DNA of 9,839 bases. Source: Nitrososphaerales archaeon TH526 (lineage in GTDB: Archaea > Thermoproteota > Nitrososphaeria > Nitrososphaerales > Nitrososphaeraceae). The DNA lies in assembly GCA_014523665.1 (NCBI GenBank), contig JAATVR010000301.1:1-9839 (forward strand). The letters run 5' to 3'. The notes below the pieces were generated by a model. The model searched no databases. It was not told where the DNA came from and worked only from the letters and a program-made list of their open reading frames with translations. The translations under genes were made by a program, and so were the position numbers. Shown in pieces: positions 1 to 6,076 of this stretch (its first letter is position 1; each line of letters opens with the position of its first letter).

Positions 1-41
1 AATGATGTCCCTTGTAACGTCAAAACAAGAACCCCTTAATA

Positions 42-128
42 TGGCGCGGGGAGTGGGATTCGAACCCACGAGTTCTTACGAACATGGGATTAGCAATCCC
101 ACGCCCTACCAGGCTAGGCGACCCCCGC
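42..128 (-). tRNA. tRNA-Ser (anticodon GCU)
   Basis: A complete class II tRNA reads on the minus strand. The acceptor stem pairs GCGGGGG (128-122) with TCCCCGC (52-46), including one G-T pair. The anticodon stem is TGGGA/TCCCA around the loop TTGCTAA, giving GCU, which reads the serine codons AGC and AGU. A long variable arm (GTTC-GTAA-GAAC) is the serine hallmark, and the T arm has the standard GTTCGAATC loop. The discriminator is G at 45, and CCA appears to be encoded at 44-42, so the 3' end does not depend entirely on CCA-adding enzyme. No intron is visible in the anticodon loop. The identity is firm because stem pairing, loop size, anticodon and variable arm all agree. Confidence 0.95.
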
Positions 129-152
129 CCAGATTGGAGATTTATGGGAAGG

Positions 153-162
153 CAATATATTG
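153..162 (-). promoter_or_regulatory. TATA-like box of the tRNA-Ser gene
   Basis: On the minus strand an AATATATTG block is centred about 30 bp before the mature 5' end of the tRNA. This is close to the usual archaeal TATA position for a transcript with a very short 5' leader. It is inferred from base composition and spacing only. Confidence 0.45.
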
Positions 163-206
163 ATATTGATTAGCATCTGTATCAGGAAATAAATAGCTCG
201 TGCAAT

Positions 207-277
207 AGGAGGTAGTGTGTGTGCCTTCTGACATCGTGTTAAAAAGGTTATTAAACGGAGATCCTTGGTTATACTAG
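207..277 (+). other. Strong Shine-Dalgarno with an 18-20 codon GTG mini-ORF
   Basis: AGGAGGT at 207-213 is a near-perfect Shine-Dalgarno, followed 7 nt later by GTG at 221 (another GTG lies in frame at 215). The frame reads VPSDIVLKRLLNGDPWLY and stops at TAG 275-277, overlapping the TTG start of the next ORF by 13 bases. It could be a short leader peptide translationally coupled to that ORF. It could equally be the true N-terminus of that protein, cut off by a one-base frameshift near 262-275. The sequence alone does not decide between these. Confidence 0.35.
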
Positions 278-720
278 CTTTGAATATTAAGGAGTCAAAT
301 GCAATTTTTAGGCTTGCGATAATACGGAATTATTTTGAGCCAGAATTATTAAAGATGGATTACCGAAGGTCGTTTATTAAACATCCTTTGAGCAAAGAAA
401 GCGGCTTAAATGTTGAAGATGTATTGCATTTGTATTTCGATATAGCGACAGGTAATGACTATCCCGATGGTGATGAATGGTTTACCATTGAATACATTAT
501 ACCGCAGAGCATCAAGCTTCCGGACAACCTGAAAGGTCCCGATTACTTTACAACTCTTTCAATTCATGAAGGTCAGCATCTTTGGCGACATCGGGAGCTT
601 GTCAGGTTTAAATATGGAAAATCAAAAAAATTATCAGAATCACTTTATTTTATCGATCGGAAGTATCGCGATCTCTTAAAGTCATTACATGAGTCATCAG
701 TAATTGGCCAGATAGGTTAA
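265..720 (+). CDS. Hypothetical protein with an HExxH motif (possible zincin-like)
   Basis: I do not recognise this 151-aa protein. The frame opens at TTG 265, with GGAG at 257-260 only four bases upstream. The first ATG is at codon 31 (355), which would leave 121 aa. There is no signal peptide and no membrane segment. Residues 98-107 (LSIHEGQHLW) contain H101-E102-G-Q-H105 with uncharged residues between the histidines and hydrophobic residues after them. This matches the extended zinc-metallopeptidase pattern, but a short HExxH can occur by chance and no third ligand is certain (E125, E127 and E143 are candidates). The N-terminus may be incomplete, because a better ribosome site feeds a different frame just upstream. 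The gene is isolated between tRNA-Ser and a convergent hypothetical gene, so context gives no function. It could be a decayed fragment of a larger protein. Confidence 0.5.
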   Translation: MVILALNIKESNAIFRLAIIRNYFEPELLKMDYRRSFIKHPLSKESGLNVEDVLHLYFDIATGNDYPDGDEWFTIEYIIPQSIKLPDNLKGPDYFTTLSIHEGQHLWRHRELVRFKYGKSKKLSESLYFIDRKYRDLLKSLHESSVIGQIG

Positions 721-755
721 GGTATTACCGACCATATGATCAAATATTAGAAAAA

Positions 756-1304
756 TTAGTCTATAATTTTCCAGTTGTCATTTGTGTATTTGTAAATACT
801 CTTAACAGTTTTTACGAAAGCGGGACGCCACCTTGCGTGTGTAGATTCATAGCAGTAAGTCATTTCAAGTACATCTGCAGGCATTTCAGACATTTGGGAT
901 TCGATTATTTCAACTAATACTTCAACCCTCTCGATGGCCCTTTCAACATTTTTGTAGTCTGTCTCCATAGTTTGAAGGACGAGCCTGGTAGTAGTAGCGC
1001 CGCGTACCCCACAAACCCCAGGGAAGCTAATTACAATTTTCATTTGACTCTTTCCTCTTCGTTTTTTTATTTCTGTAATAACATTCTTTAACTTGCGCCA
1101 TTTGTCAGCGGTAAATAGGGCAAAAAAATCATCACCGTAGAGAACAGGAAAGCCAATTTCTAGTACTGTATAGATTCGGCTGTCATTTGTAGCGATTTCC
1201 TCTTCTTCGACAGATCCGAGCATGCTTGAAAGGATATGATAGACGATTTCAGTCTCGGGTATAGAGGTCCCGGAATGTCCAAAGTAGGTTAGTCTCGCAG
1301 TCAC
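756..1304 (-). CDS. Hypothetical protein, 182 aa
   Basis: I do not recognise this protein. It starts at GTG 1304; an in-frame stop at 1322-1320 limits any upstream extension, and no ATG lies in frame between them. It is soluble, with no signal peptide or transmembrane segment. Visible features are an acidic stretch EEEE (33-36), a basic stretch KKRRGK (80-85), a Gly/Val-rich segment around FPGVCGVRG (94-102), and a probable amphipathic or coiled helix with many Glu and Val at 117-139. It ends NWKIID. Codon use and length suggest a real gene rather than a chance frame. It lies downstream of, and co-directional with, the 89-aa ORF at 1424-1693 with a gap of about 120 bp, so co-transcription is possible but not shown. 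Confidence 0.6.
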   Translation of the reverse strand: MTARLTYFGHSGTSIPETEIVYHILSSMLGSVEEEEIATNDSRIYTVLEIGFPVLYGDDFFALFTADKWRKLKNVITEIKKRRGKSQMKIVISFPGVCGVRGATTTRLVLQTMETDYKNVERAIERVEVLVEIIESQMSEMPADVLEMTYCYESTHARWRPAFVKTVKSIYKYTNDNWKIID

Positions 1305-1326
1305 GACATTGAGTAATATTCATCCT

Positions 1327-1333
1327 AAAAAAA
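1327..1333 (-). terminator. T7 tract between two minus-strand hypothetical genes
   Basis: Seven consecutive T on the minus strand lie about 90 nt after the stop of the 89-aa gene and about 23 nt before the GTG of the 182-aa gene. Archaeal RNA polymerase can terminate at T tracts, so this is a candidate terminator. I see no strong hairpin next to it. Confidence 0.25.
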
Positions 1334-1423
1334 GATCTTCACGAAAACTATCGATTCTATGCTCTAAAGCTGAGCAGGAATTTACATTAAATGAACGGCA
1401 TTAGCAACAATGTATTCGAAATT

Positions 1424-1693
1424 CTAATTGAGCTCCCCAATTACGCTCTGAATCTCGTGTTCAGAACCTTTCAGTAGTCTGGTCGACTCTTCTTCATAAT
1501 GACGTTTTGTACCGGATACTTTGCTATATTTGTATGACCTAATCTCGTACAACTTCCCATTCCTATTACTTACTCTTAATTTTATACAATCTGATTTACT
1601 TGCCAATTTCTGGCACAACGAACAATATACTAGCCTGTGTGTTTTATTTTTCGATTCAATAATATGACCCAAAGGGTCCCTAAACCAAGTCAT
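1424..1693 (-). CDS. Hypothetical small protein with one CxxC, 89 aa
   Basis: This small ORF starts at ATG 1693. A purine-rich leader (GGGGGAGAAGGAAAG on the minus strand) sits directly upstream, which supports translation. The product is basic and soluble, with a CSLC motif at about residues 24-27 and a further Cys at 36. Those cysteines could bind zinc, but three are not enough to name a zinc finger, so this is only a possibility. The middle is rich in Lys, Arg and Tyr, and the C-terminus is acidic to neutral. I recognise no family. It diverges from ahbAB across a gap of about 160 bp and points toward the 182-aa hypothetical gene. Confidence 0.55.
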   Translation of the reverse strand: MTWFRDPLGHIIESKNKTHRLVYCSLCQKLASKSDCIKLRVSNRNGKLYEIRSYKYSKVSGTKRHYEEESTRLLKGSEHEIQSVIGELN

Positions 1694-1712
1694 CTTTCCT
1701 TCTCCCCCTCTC
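1694..1712 (-). promoter_or_regulatory. Purine-rich ribosome binding region of the 89-aa gene
   Basis: The minus strand reads AGAGGGGGAGAAGGAAAG immediately before ATG 1693. It contains GGAG and AAGGA elements complementary to the archaeal anti-Shine-Dalgarno, and it decides the start of the downstream ORF. Confidence 0.5.
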
Positions 1713-1813
1713 TAAAATAAGACTCCTGATTTAAAAATCATCCTGATAGAATTAATGAACAAAACATGAGATTTACTGCTACGCTATGCACAACTGTGAT
1801 AACTTGAGGAGCA

Positions 1814-1822
1814 TTTAATAAT
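1814..1822 (+). promoter_or_regulatory. TATA-like box upstream of ahbAB
   Basis: TTTAATAAT is centred about 35 bp before ATG 1853. No Shine-Dalgarno is seen between it and the ATG. This fits a transcript with a very short leader (TSS near 1844), as is common in archaea. It is inferred from spacing only. Confidence 0.4.
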
Positions 1823-1852
1823 GCAGGCCCATTTGTAAACTGTGACTACCTG

Positions 1853-2845
1853 ATGCAGCTGCAAACTATCGATTCATTGGATAAACAACTACTGAATGAA
1901 ATCCAGTGGCAGTTTCCTTTAGTGGATAGACCTTTTTTAGAAATCTCTAAACGATACGACGTGTCTGAGGAAGAAGTCCTAGAAAGGATAAGAATACTAA
2001 AAAGGATTGGTCTGATAAGACAGATCAATGCAATCTTTGATACCAGACGATTGGGTTATAAAAGCACTCTGGTCGCGTTCTCTGTGCTAAAGGACAAGCT
2101 AGAGCAAGTTGCAAATGAGGTAAACAGCCATCCCGGAGTCAGCCATAATTACGAAAGGAACCATGAGTATAATATGTGGTTCACATTGGCAGTTCCTCCT
2201 TTCGGCGATATGAAACGAGACCTCGAACGAATGGCCACACTAGACGGTGTCGTAAAGTACAGGGTATTACCCACACTCAAACTCTACAAGATTGGTGTAA
2301 AGTTAGATGTGCTCAATCAGGATCCTTCGTATCCTAAACCTACTGAAAAATTAAAAACCGTAAGTCAGGCAAAGTTTACAGCCACCGATTTGGACAAAAG
2401 GTTTATTCGTGCGCTACAAGAAGACATCGAAACAACTTCAGAGCCATTCCAGAAGGCCGCTACAGTTCTTGGGATATCTACAGGTGAACTCTTTGCAAAA
2501 GCAAAGGAGTACGAGCAGATAGGTGTGATGCGAAGATTTGCCGCCATACTGCGTCATAGAGACGCAGGGTTTTCAGCAAATGGTATGGTAGTATGGAAAG
2601 TACCAGACAACAAGATCGACGAAGTGGGATACAAATTAGCTGAGTTTCCCCAAGTTAGTCATTGCTACCGTAGACCCGTGTTTTCTGACTGGCCATTTAA
2701 CCTCTTTAGTATGGTTCATGCCAGAACGCTTAGTGCTGCAGAAAGAATAGCTCAAACCATGTCTTCCGTAGTGAAAATTCAAGAATATTCTATTCTTTTC
2801 AGCACTCGCGAATTCAAGAAACAGAGAGTAAAGTACTTTGAGTGA
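1853..2845 (+). CDS. ahbAB: Siroheme decarboxylase, fused AhbA-AhbB
   Basis: This 330-aa protein contains two tandem Lrp/AsnC-like units. The first has a winged-helix part at 7-57 and an alpha/beta RAM-like part at about 68-148. A linker of about 28 residues follows, then the second unit with helix-turn-helix at 176-226 and RAM-like domain at about 237-317. The half-specific motifs are those of siroheme decarboxylase, not of a plain regulator: FPLVDRPF (21-28), HNYERNHEYNMWFT (98-111) and VSHCYRRPVFSDWPFNLF (268-285). In the family, AhbA and AhbB form a heterodimer that removes two acetate carboxyls from siroheme to give 12,18-didecarboxysiroheme, the entry step of the alternative haem pathway. 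NirD/L and NirG/H of haem d1 synthesis are homologous, but no other d1 gene is seen here. Both halves keep the conserved His (H98, H270). The gene is probably leaderless and monocistronic. It faces the sufC-chdC-AKR cluster. Confidence 0.88.
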   Translation: MQLQTIDSLDKQLLNEIQWQFPLVDRPFLEISKRYDVSEEEVLERIRILKRIGLIRQINAIFDTRRLGYKSTLVAFSVLKDKLEQVANEVNSHPGVSHNYERNHEYNMWFTLAVPPFGDMKRDLERMATLDGVVKYRVLPTLKLYKIGVKLDVLNQDPSYPKPTEKLKTVSQAKFTATDLDKRFIRALQEDIETTSEPFQKAATVLGISTGELFAKAKEYEQIGVMRRFAAILRHRDAGFSANGMVVWKVPDNKIDEVGYKLAEFPQVSHCYRRPVFSDWPFNLFSMVHARTLSAAERIAQTMSSVVKIQEYSILFSTREFKKQRVKYFE

Positions 2846-2849
2846 GAAT

Positions 2850-2950
2850 GTGACGGCCTTTTGTCATCATATGTTCAGTCTGATCCACAAACCATAGATG
2901 GCTTGAAAGGTGGGGCTGAACACGATCACTGAACTGGCCATCATTGTCAC
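2850..2950. repeat. Nested imperfect inverted repeat in the convergent ahbAB/AKR gap
   Basis: Three nested stems can be paired by eye. The outer stem is GTGAC (2850-2854) with GTCAC (2946-2950), continued by GGCC (2855-2858) with GGCC (2936-2939). The middle stem is GTTCAGT plus GATC (2873-2885, two-base bulge) with GATCACTGAAC (2924-2934), giving 11 pairs. The apex is CCAT-AG-ATGG (2892-2901). The element lies between two convergent genes, so it could act as a bidirectional transcript-end structure, a structured RNA or a decayed small mobile element. No ORF occupies it. Confidence 0.5.
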
Positions 2951-2978
2951 CCAGACATAGAAACATGACCAGAACGTG

Positions 2979-2996
2979 TTTATTTATTTATTTTCT
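2979..2996 (+). terminator. T-rich tract downstream of ahbAB
   Basis: TTTATTTATTTATTTTC on the plus strand follows the inverted repeat and overlaps the last codons of the convergent aldo/keto reductase gene. T-rich tracts are typical archaeal termination signals. It would end plus-strand transcripts from ahbAB about 135 nt after the stop. Confidence 0.35.
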
Positions 2997-3980
2997 TATG
3001 GTTGTTGTGTAAAAATCTTTGTCATACATCTGAGAGAGTGCTTCCAAGTCATTCTGCCTAAGGTACTTCCCATCAGACATGTTTGTGAATGATTCGATCT
3101 CTTCCGAATTGATTACTGTCGGCAGAACCGATGAAATCTTAGTTTGAGAAAGGATAAATTTTATAGCGAGTTCAGTGATTGTCCAACCATACGAATCGGC
3201 GATTGGTTTTATGTGCTCTATTTTCTGAAGGGCTTGAGCGATCCATTCTTTCTTCCTCGTACTCCGGTGATCATTTTTATCAAATACCGTATCTTTGTTC
3301 ACCTTTCCTGTAAGCACTCCAGACGCATCAGGAACTCGAACCATAAGGCCTACGTCGTTAGCTCCAGCGATCTGAAAGAAATCCTTCACAGGATCCTGTT
3401 CCAACAGATTGTAGACGCTCTGAAGACAAGTTACATCCCTTTTTTCCATTGACAAAATTCCCTCCTCCTTCCATCCTATAGCCGGTCCCAATGCGACTCC
3501 ATAACTTCTAATCCTGCCATCTTTCCGTGTTTTATTAAGTGTCTGAAATAGAGCGTCATCCTGGATCGCATTCATCTTAGGGTTGTGTAGAGAATACACG
3601 TCTACGAAATCCGTTTGTAGTCTGTTAATACTCTCTTCTAACGCATAATTCATGAAAGATGGATCATGTTTCTGTGGGAGTTCATTATGGCCAACCTGCT
3701 CAGCACCGTAAATATCGTAACCCCATTTGGTTGAATAGATAACCTCATCACGGTTCACTCCCTTAAAGGCCTCACCTATGAGCTTTTCACTTCTCCCTTT
3801 TCCATAAACGTCAGACGTTTCAAAAAAATTGATACCTAGATCAAATGCTCGCTTTAACATTCGTATAGCCACATCATCGTCGATCTTTTTTCCACCCCAC
3901 CAGTCTAGCGCTATTGTCCATGCACCGAAACCTATCTCACTTACCAGAATTCCACTTTTACCCAATCGACGATATTTCAT
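2988..3980 (-). CDS. Aldo/keto reductase
   Basis: This 330-aa protein has the length of an NAD(P)H-dependent AKR in the IolS/AKR11-like group, with a single TIM-barrel domain. Visible landmarks are the N-terminal MKYRRLGKSG strand, the INFFETSDVYGKGRSE segment (50-64), STKWGYD with Lys85, DVYSLHNPK with His132, and a C-terminal cofactor region (TITELAIKFILSQ, VLPTVINSEE). Tyr59, Lys85 and His132 fit the catalytic tetrad. The position normally held by Asp, five residues before the Tyr, is Glu54, while an Asp sits at 57. The substrate cannot be read from sequence. Its ATG abuts the stop of the DUF1802 gene (TAGATG), with GGAGG 14 nt upstream inside that gene, so the two are probably translationally coupled. 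Membership of a sufC-chdC cluster suggests, but does not show, a cofactor-linked role. Confidence 0.88.
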   Translation of the reverse strand: MKYRRLGKSGILVSEIGFGAWTIALDWWGGKKIDDDVAIRMLKRAFDLGINFFETSDVYGKGRSEKLIGEAFKGVNRDEVIYSTKWGYDIYGAEQVGHNELPQKHDPSFMNYALEESINRLQTDFVDVYSLHNPKMNAIQDDALFQTLNKTRKDGRIRSYGVALGPAIGWKEEGILSMEKRDVTCLQSVYNLLEQDPVKDFFQIAGANDVGLMVRVPDASGVLTGKVNKDTVFDKNDHRSTRKKEWIAQALQKIEHIKPIADSYGWTITELAIKFILSQTKISSVLPTVINSEEIESFTNMSDGKYLRQNDLEALSQMYDKDFYTTTIRK

Positions 3981-4556
3981 CTAGATATCAATTGCCTCCA
4001 TTAATTGCGTCTGCCTTTTCTGAAAGATATCGTTACTTAGAACCGGTTTCCCTATTTCGTCTTGAAAATTCTCCGTACTTAAAGACTGAAAGTCGATCCA
4101 TGACCTACACCCTGCTTGTTGTGGACTGAGAGAGACACTTAAGGCTTTGTTCAATCGGTATACACGAAGAAGAATAATGCTGAGAGGTTTCTCAGGGTTG
4201 TAATTCATCCTTGCGTTTATGTATTTCTCGTTCCATATATGAAAGTCGCGTAAGTCATGAACCATTTCCCTGCTAAATGTCTCAGTGATGAAGATAACCT
4301 TTGCGTAAAGGTAAATCGTATTCAGATTATTGAGATGCTCACCTTGCAATATTGACTCAAATTTATCCGCGTATTCTTGTTGTAATAGATCCTTTGATTG
4401 ATGTTCATAGGTTGGGAATATATAGAAATCATTATGTCTCAATTCAAAGCCGTGCTTGCGTTCCATTATCCCTCCTTTTCTTAGCAGTATTGTTTGCCTT
4501 CCCTCTTCCAATCCCTTACACACAATAGCCCATTCCTTTAGTGCGGATATTGTCAT
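3981..4556 (-). CDS. DUF1802 family protein
   Basis: The N-terminus ALKEWAIVCKGLEEGRQ followed by LLRKGGI (24-30) and FYIFPTYEHQ (44-53) is characteristic of DUF1802, a family of unknown function found in archaea, cyanobacteria and other bacteria. Residues are numbered from ATG 4556. I prefer this ATG (191 aa) over the in-frame TTG at 4574, because GGTGAT, complementary to the 16S 3' end, lies 9 nt before it and overlaps the chdC stop codon. The family also usually begins just before ALKEWA. The protein is soluble, with no signal peptide. It lies between the ChdC-like gene (10-nt gap) and the aldo/keto reductase (no gap), so the three are almost certainly one transcript. The function is unknown; the context hints at haem or redox metabolism. 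Confidence 0.82.
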   Translation of the reverse strand: MTISALKEWAIVCKGLEEGRQTILLRKGGIMERKHGFELRHNDFYIFPTYEHQSKDLLQQEYADKFESILQGEHLNNLNTIYLYAKVIFITETFSREMVHDLRDFHIWNEKYINARMNYNPEKPLSIILLRVYRLNKALSVSLSPQQAGCRSWIDFQSLSTENFQDEIGKPVLSNDIFQKRQTQLMEAIDI

Positions 4557-4566
4557 GATCAGTGCA

Positions 4567-5268
4567 TCACCCAAGCCCCATGATAATATTCTGTATATCT
4601 TTTTGCAAGCATACTATCATGGGAGTATCTTTTACAACGTACAAACTCACCTTTGTTTCACGCAATTGAAGAATCAGATCCTGAAATTTTGATAGATCAT
4701 TGGTCTCAAACGCAAGAGTAAAGTCATTATCATCAATCCCATACGAATAGGACGTATTCAGTCTAATCTCTGGAAATTTTCTTCCAATTGTAATATGCTC
4801 ATCCATCATTTTTTTACGCTCTTCAAATGGCAAAAGGTACCATTCTCTTGACTTCACAAATGGATAGACAATTAGATATTTCAGTGGTTTAGAGTCTGTC
4901 ATAAAAGACGGCGTCACTTTATCGGAATAAACAGATCTCTTGAAGGACGAGAGGTACAAGAAGGCAGGTTCAATGTATTTTCCTATTATAGTACTGTAGA
5001 TCTTAGACGTAAACGTCTGAAACATTTCAACTGAATCGGAAACCATCCAAAGCATGAAATCTGTCCCGCTGTGAAGTCCGAGAGTGGTGTATGTATGAAC
5101 CCGTAATTTGGTGTTCGCGACACTGACTAGGGTCGCAAATTCCTTTGCTGCCTCTTCCTTTGCCACCTCATTCATCCAACGCCATTTCGGGTCAATTCTG
5201 AAAAATGAATAGTTAAGAAAAGTGGATTTATCAGTTTTAATCTGATCCTTTTTACGTTGAACTTCCAT
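4567..5268 (-). CDS. Chlorite dismutase-superfamily protein, probable coproheme decarboxylase-like (ChdC/HemQ)
   Basis: This 233-aa protein has the paired ferredoxin-like fold pattern of the Cld/ChdC/DyP superfamily. The diagnostic C-terminal half is complete: YLIVYPFVKSREWYLLP (131-147), EERKKMMDEHITIGRKFPEI (149-168), then NTSYSYGIDDNDFTLAFE (171-188). His158 is the expected proximal haem ligand, and Tyr135 aligns with the catalytic Tyr of coproheme decarboxylases (the YPF/YPM motif). Counting back from the GIDD motif, the distal position that is Arg in true chlorite dismutases and Gln in Firmicutes ChdC is Leu170 here; actinobacterial ChdC has a small Ala. Chlorite dismutation is therefore unlikely. 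Family knowledge gives oxidative decarboxylation of Fe-coproporphyrin III to haem b with peroxide. It is cytoplasmic. It starts at ATG 5268 with AGGAT nearby, 31 bp after sufC, and leads into DUF1802 and AKR. The fit with ahbAB is discussed in the findings. The superfamily is certain; the reaction is inferred. Confidence 0.85.
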   Translation of the reverse strand: MEVQRKKDQIKTDKSTFLNYSFFRIDPKWRWMNEVAKEEAAKEFATLVSVANTKLRVHTYTTLGLHSGTDFMLWMVSDSVEMFQTFTSKIYSTIIGKYIEPAFLYLSSFKRSVYSDKVTPSFMTDSKPLKYLIVYPFVKSREWYLLPFEERKKMMDEHITIGRKFPEIRLNTSYSYGIDDNDFTLAFETNDLSKFQDLILQLRETKVSLYVVKDTPMIVCLQKDIQNIIMGLG

Positions 5269-5299
5269 TATATCCTACTCTATCTGGGTTGAGTAAGTT

Positions 5300-6076
5300 C
5301 TACTTATCTTCCAAGCCTAACCATGAATATCCTCTAGCTTCGAGCTCATCTGCAAGAGTCTTGTCCCCTGACTTGATGATCTTACCTCTTGCCATCACAT
5401 GTACAAAATCAAGTTTCGATAAGTAACGCAAGATTCTAGCATAATGCGTTATCACAATTACGCCAGCTCCAGTATCAATTAGTTGGTTGATTGCTTCAGC
5501 AACAGCTTTCACAGCATCAATATCCAGGCCTGAATCAGGTTCATCGAGGATCGCCAAGTTTGGCTTAAGGACCAACATCTGCATGACTTCTGATCTTTTT
5601 TTCTCTCCTCCAGAAAATCCTTCATTCAAATACCTGCTTAGAAATGATTTATCTAGACCCACGGAATCTAGATTCTTTTTGACATATTCATGAAATTCTC
5701 TTACTGTAAGGAAAACTTCACGGTCTTTTTGATCATCGGCTAGTGATTTGTTCAGAGTATTATAAGCATTTCTCAAAAAGTGACTGTATCCAACTCCTGG
5801 GATTTCAATAGGATACTGAAAGCCAAGGAATAGACCTTTTTTCGTTCTCTCATCAGTGGTTAGATTCCGGATACTTTCACCTTTGATCAGAGCATCTCCT
5901 CCAGTAACTGTATACTTCGGATGCCCAAGTAAGACGTTTGCAAATGTGCTCTTGCCAGAACCATTAGGGCCCATAATTACATGAACCTCACCTTTGTCAA
6001 CCTTCAAACTTAGCCCACTCAGTATTTCCTTATTATCGATATTTGCACGAAGGTCCTTGACCTCAAGAAAGACCAT
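5300..6076 (-). CDS. sufC: SufC, Fe-S cluster assembly ABC-type ATPase
   Basis: From ATG 6076 this is a 258-aa soluble ABC ATPase of typical SufC length. It shows Walker A GPNGSGKST (36-44), Q-loop FQYP (Gln87), the SufC-type signature FSGGEKKR (154-161), Walker B AILDEPD (175-181), a D-loop, and the switch His211 in THYARIL. The SufC-specific stretches YPIEIPGV and EGFSGGEKKRSE separate it from transporter ATPases. SufC hydrolyses ATP to drive the SufBCD scaffold that builds Fe-S clusters in the cytoplasm. The frame stays open upstream to a TTG at 6118, but that codon lies inside an AT-rich promoter block. ATG 6076, about 27 bp after it, suits a leaderless mRNA. It heads the run sufC-chdC-DUF1802-AKR. 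Oddly, neither sufB nor sufD is beside it in this window. Confidence 0.95.
   Translation of the reverse strand: MVFLEVKDLRANIDNKEILSGLSLKVDKGEVHVIMGPNGSGKSTFANVLLGHPKYTVTGGDALIKGESIRNLTTDERTKKGLFLGFQYPIEIPGVGYSHFLRNAYNTLNKSLADDQKDREVFLTVREFHEYVKKNLDSVGLDKSFLSRYLNEGFSGGEKKRSEVMQMLVLKPNLAILDEPDSGLDIDAVKAVAEAINQLIDTGAGVIVITHYARILRYLSKLDFVHVMARGKIIKSGDKTLADELEARGYSWLGLEDK

Noticed and set aside
1853..2845. Annotation as a plain Lrp/AsnC transcription regulator
   Set aside because: The helix-turn-helix folds are there, but the paired HNY...NMWFT and HCYRRP...WPFNLF motifs are those of siroheme decarboxylase halves.
3144..3452. Plus-strand open frame antisense to the aldo/keto reductase
   Set aside because: It lies wholly inside a well-supported gene on the other strand and has no recognisable protein features.
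4557..4574. DUF1802 start at TTG 4574, overlapping the ChdC-like gene by 8 bases
   Set aside because: ATG 4556 has GGTGAT 9 nt upstream, and the family begins close to ALKEWA.
4567..5268. True chlorite dismutase
   Set aside because: The distal Arg needed for chlorite chemistry is replaced by Leu, and the YPFVKS-EWYLLP motif is that of ChdC-like proteins.
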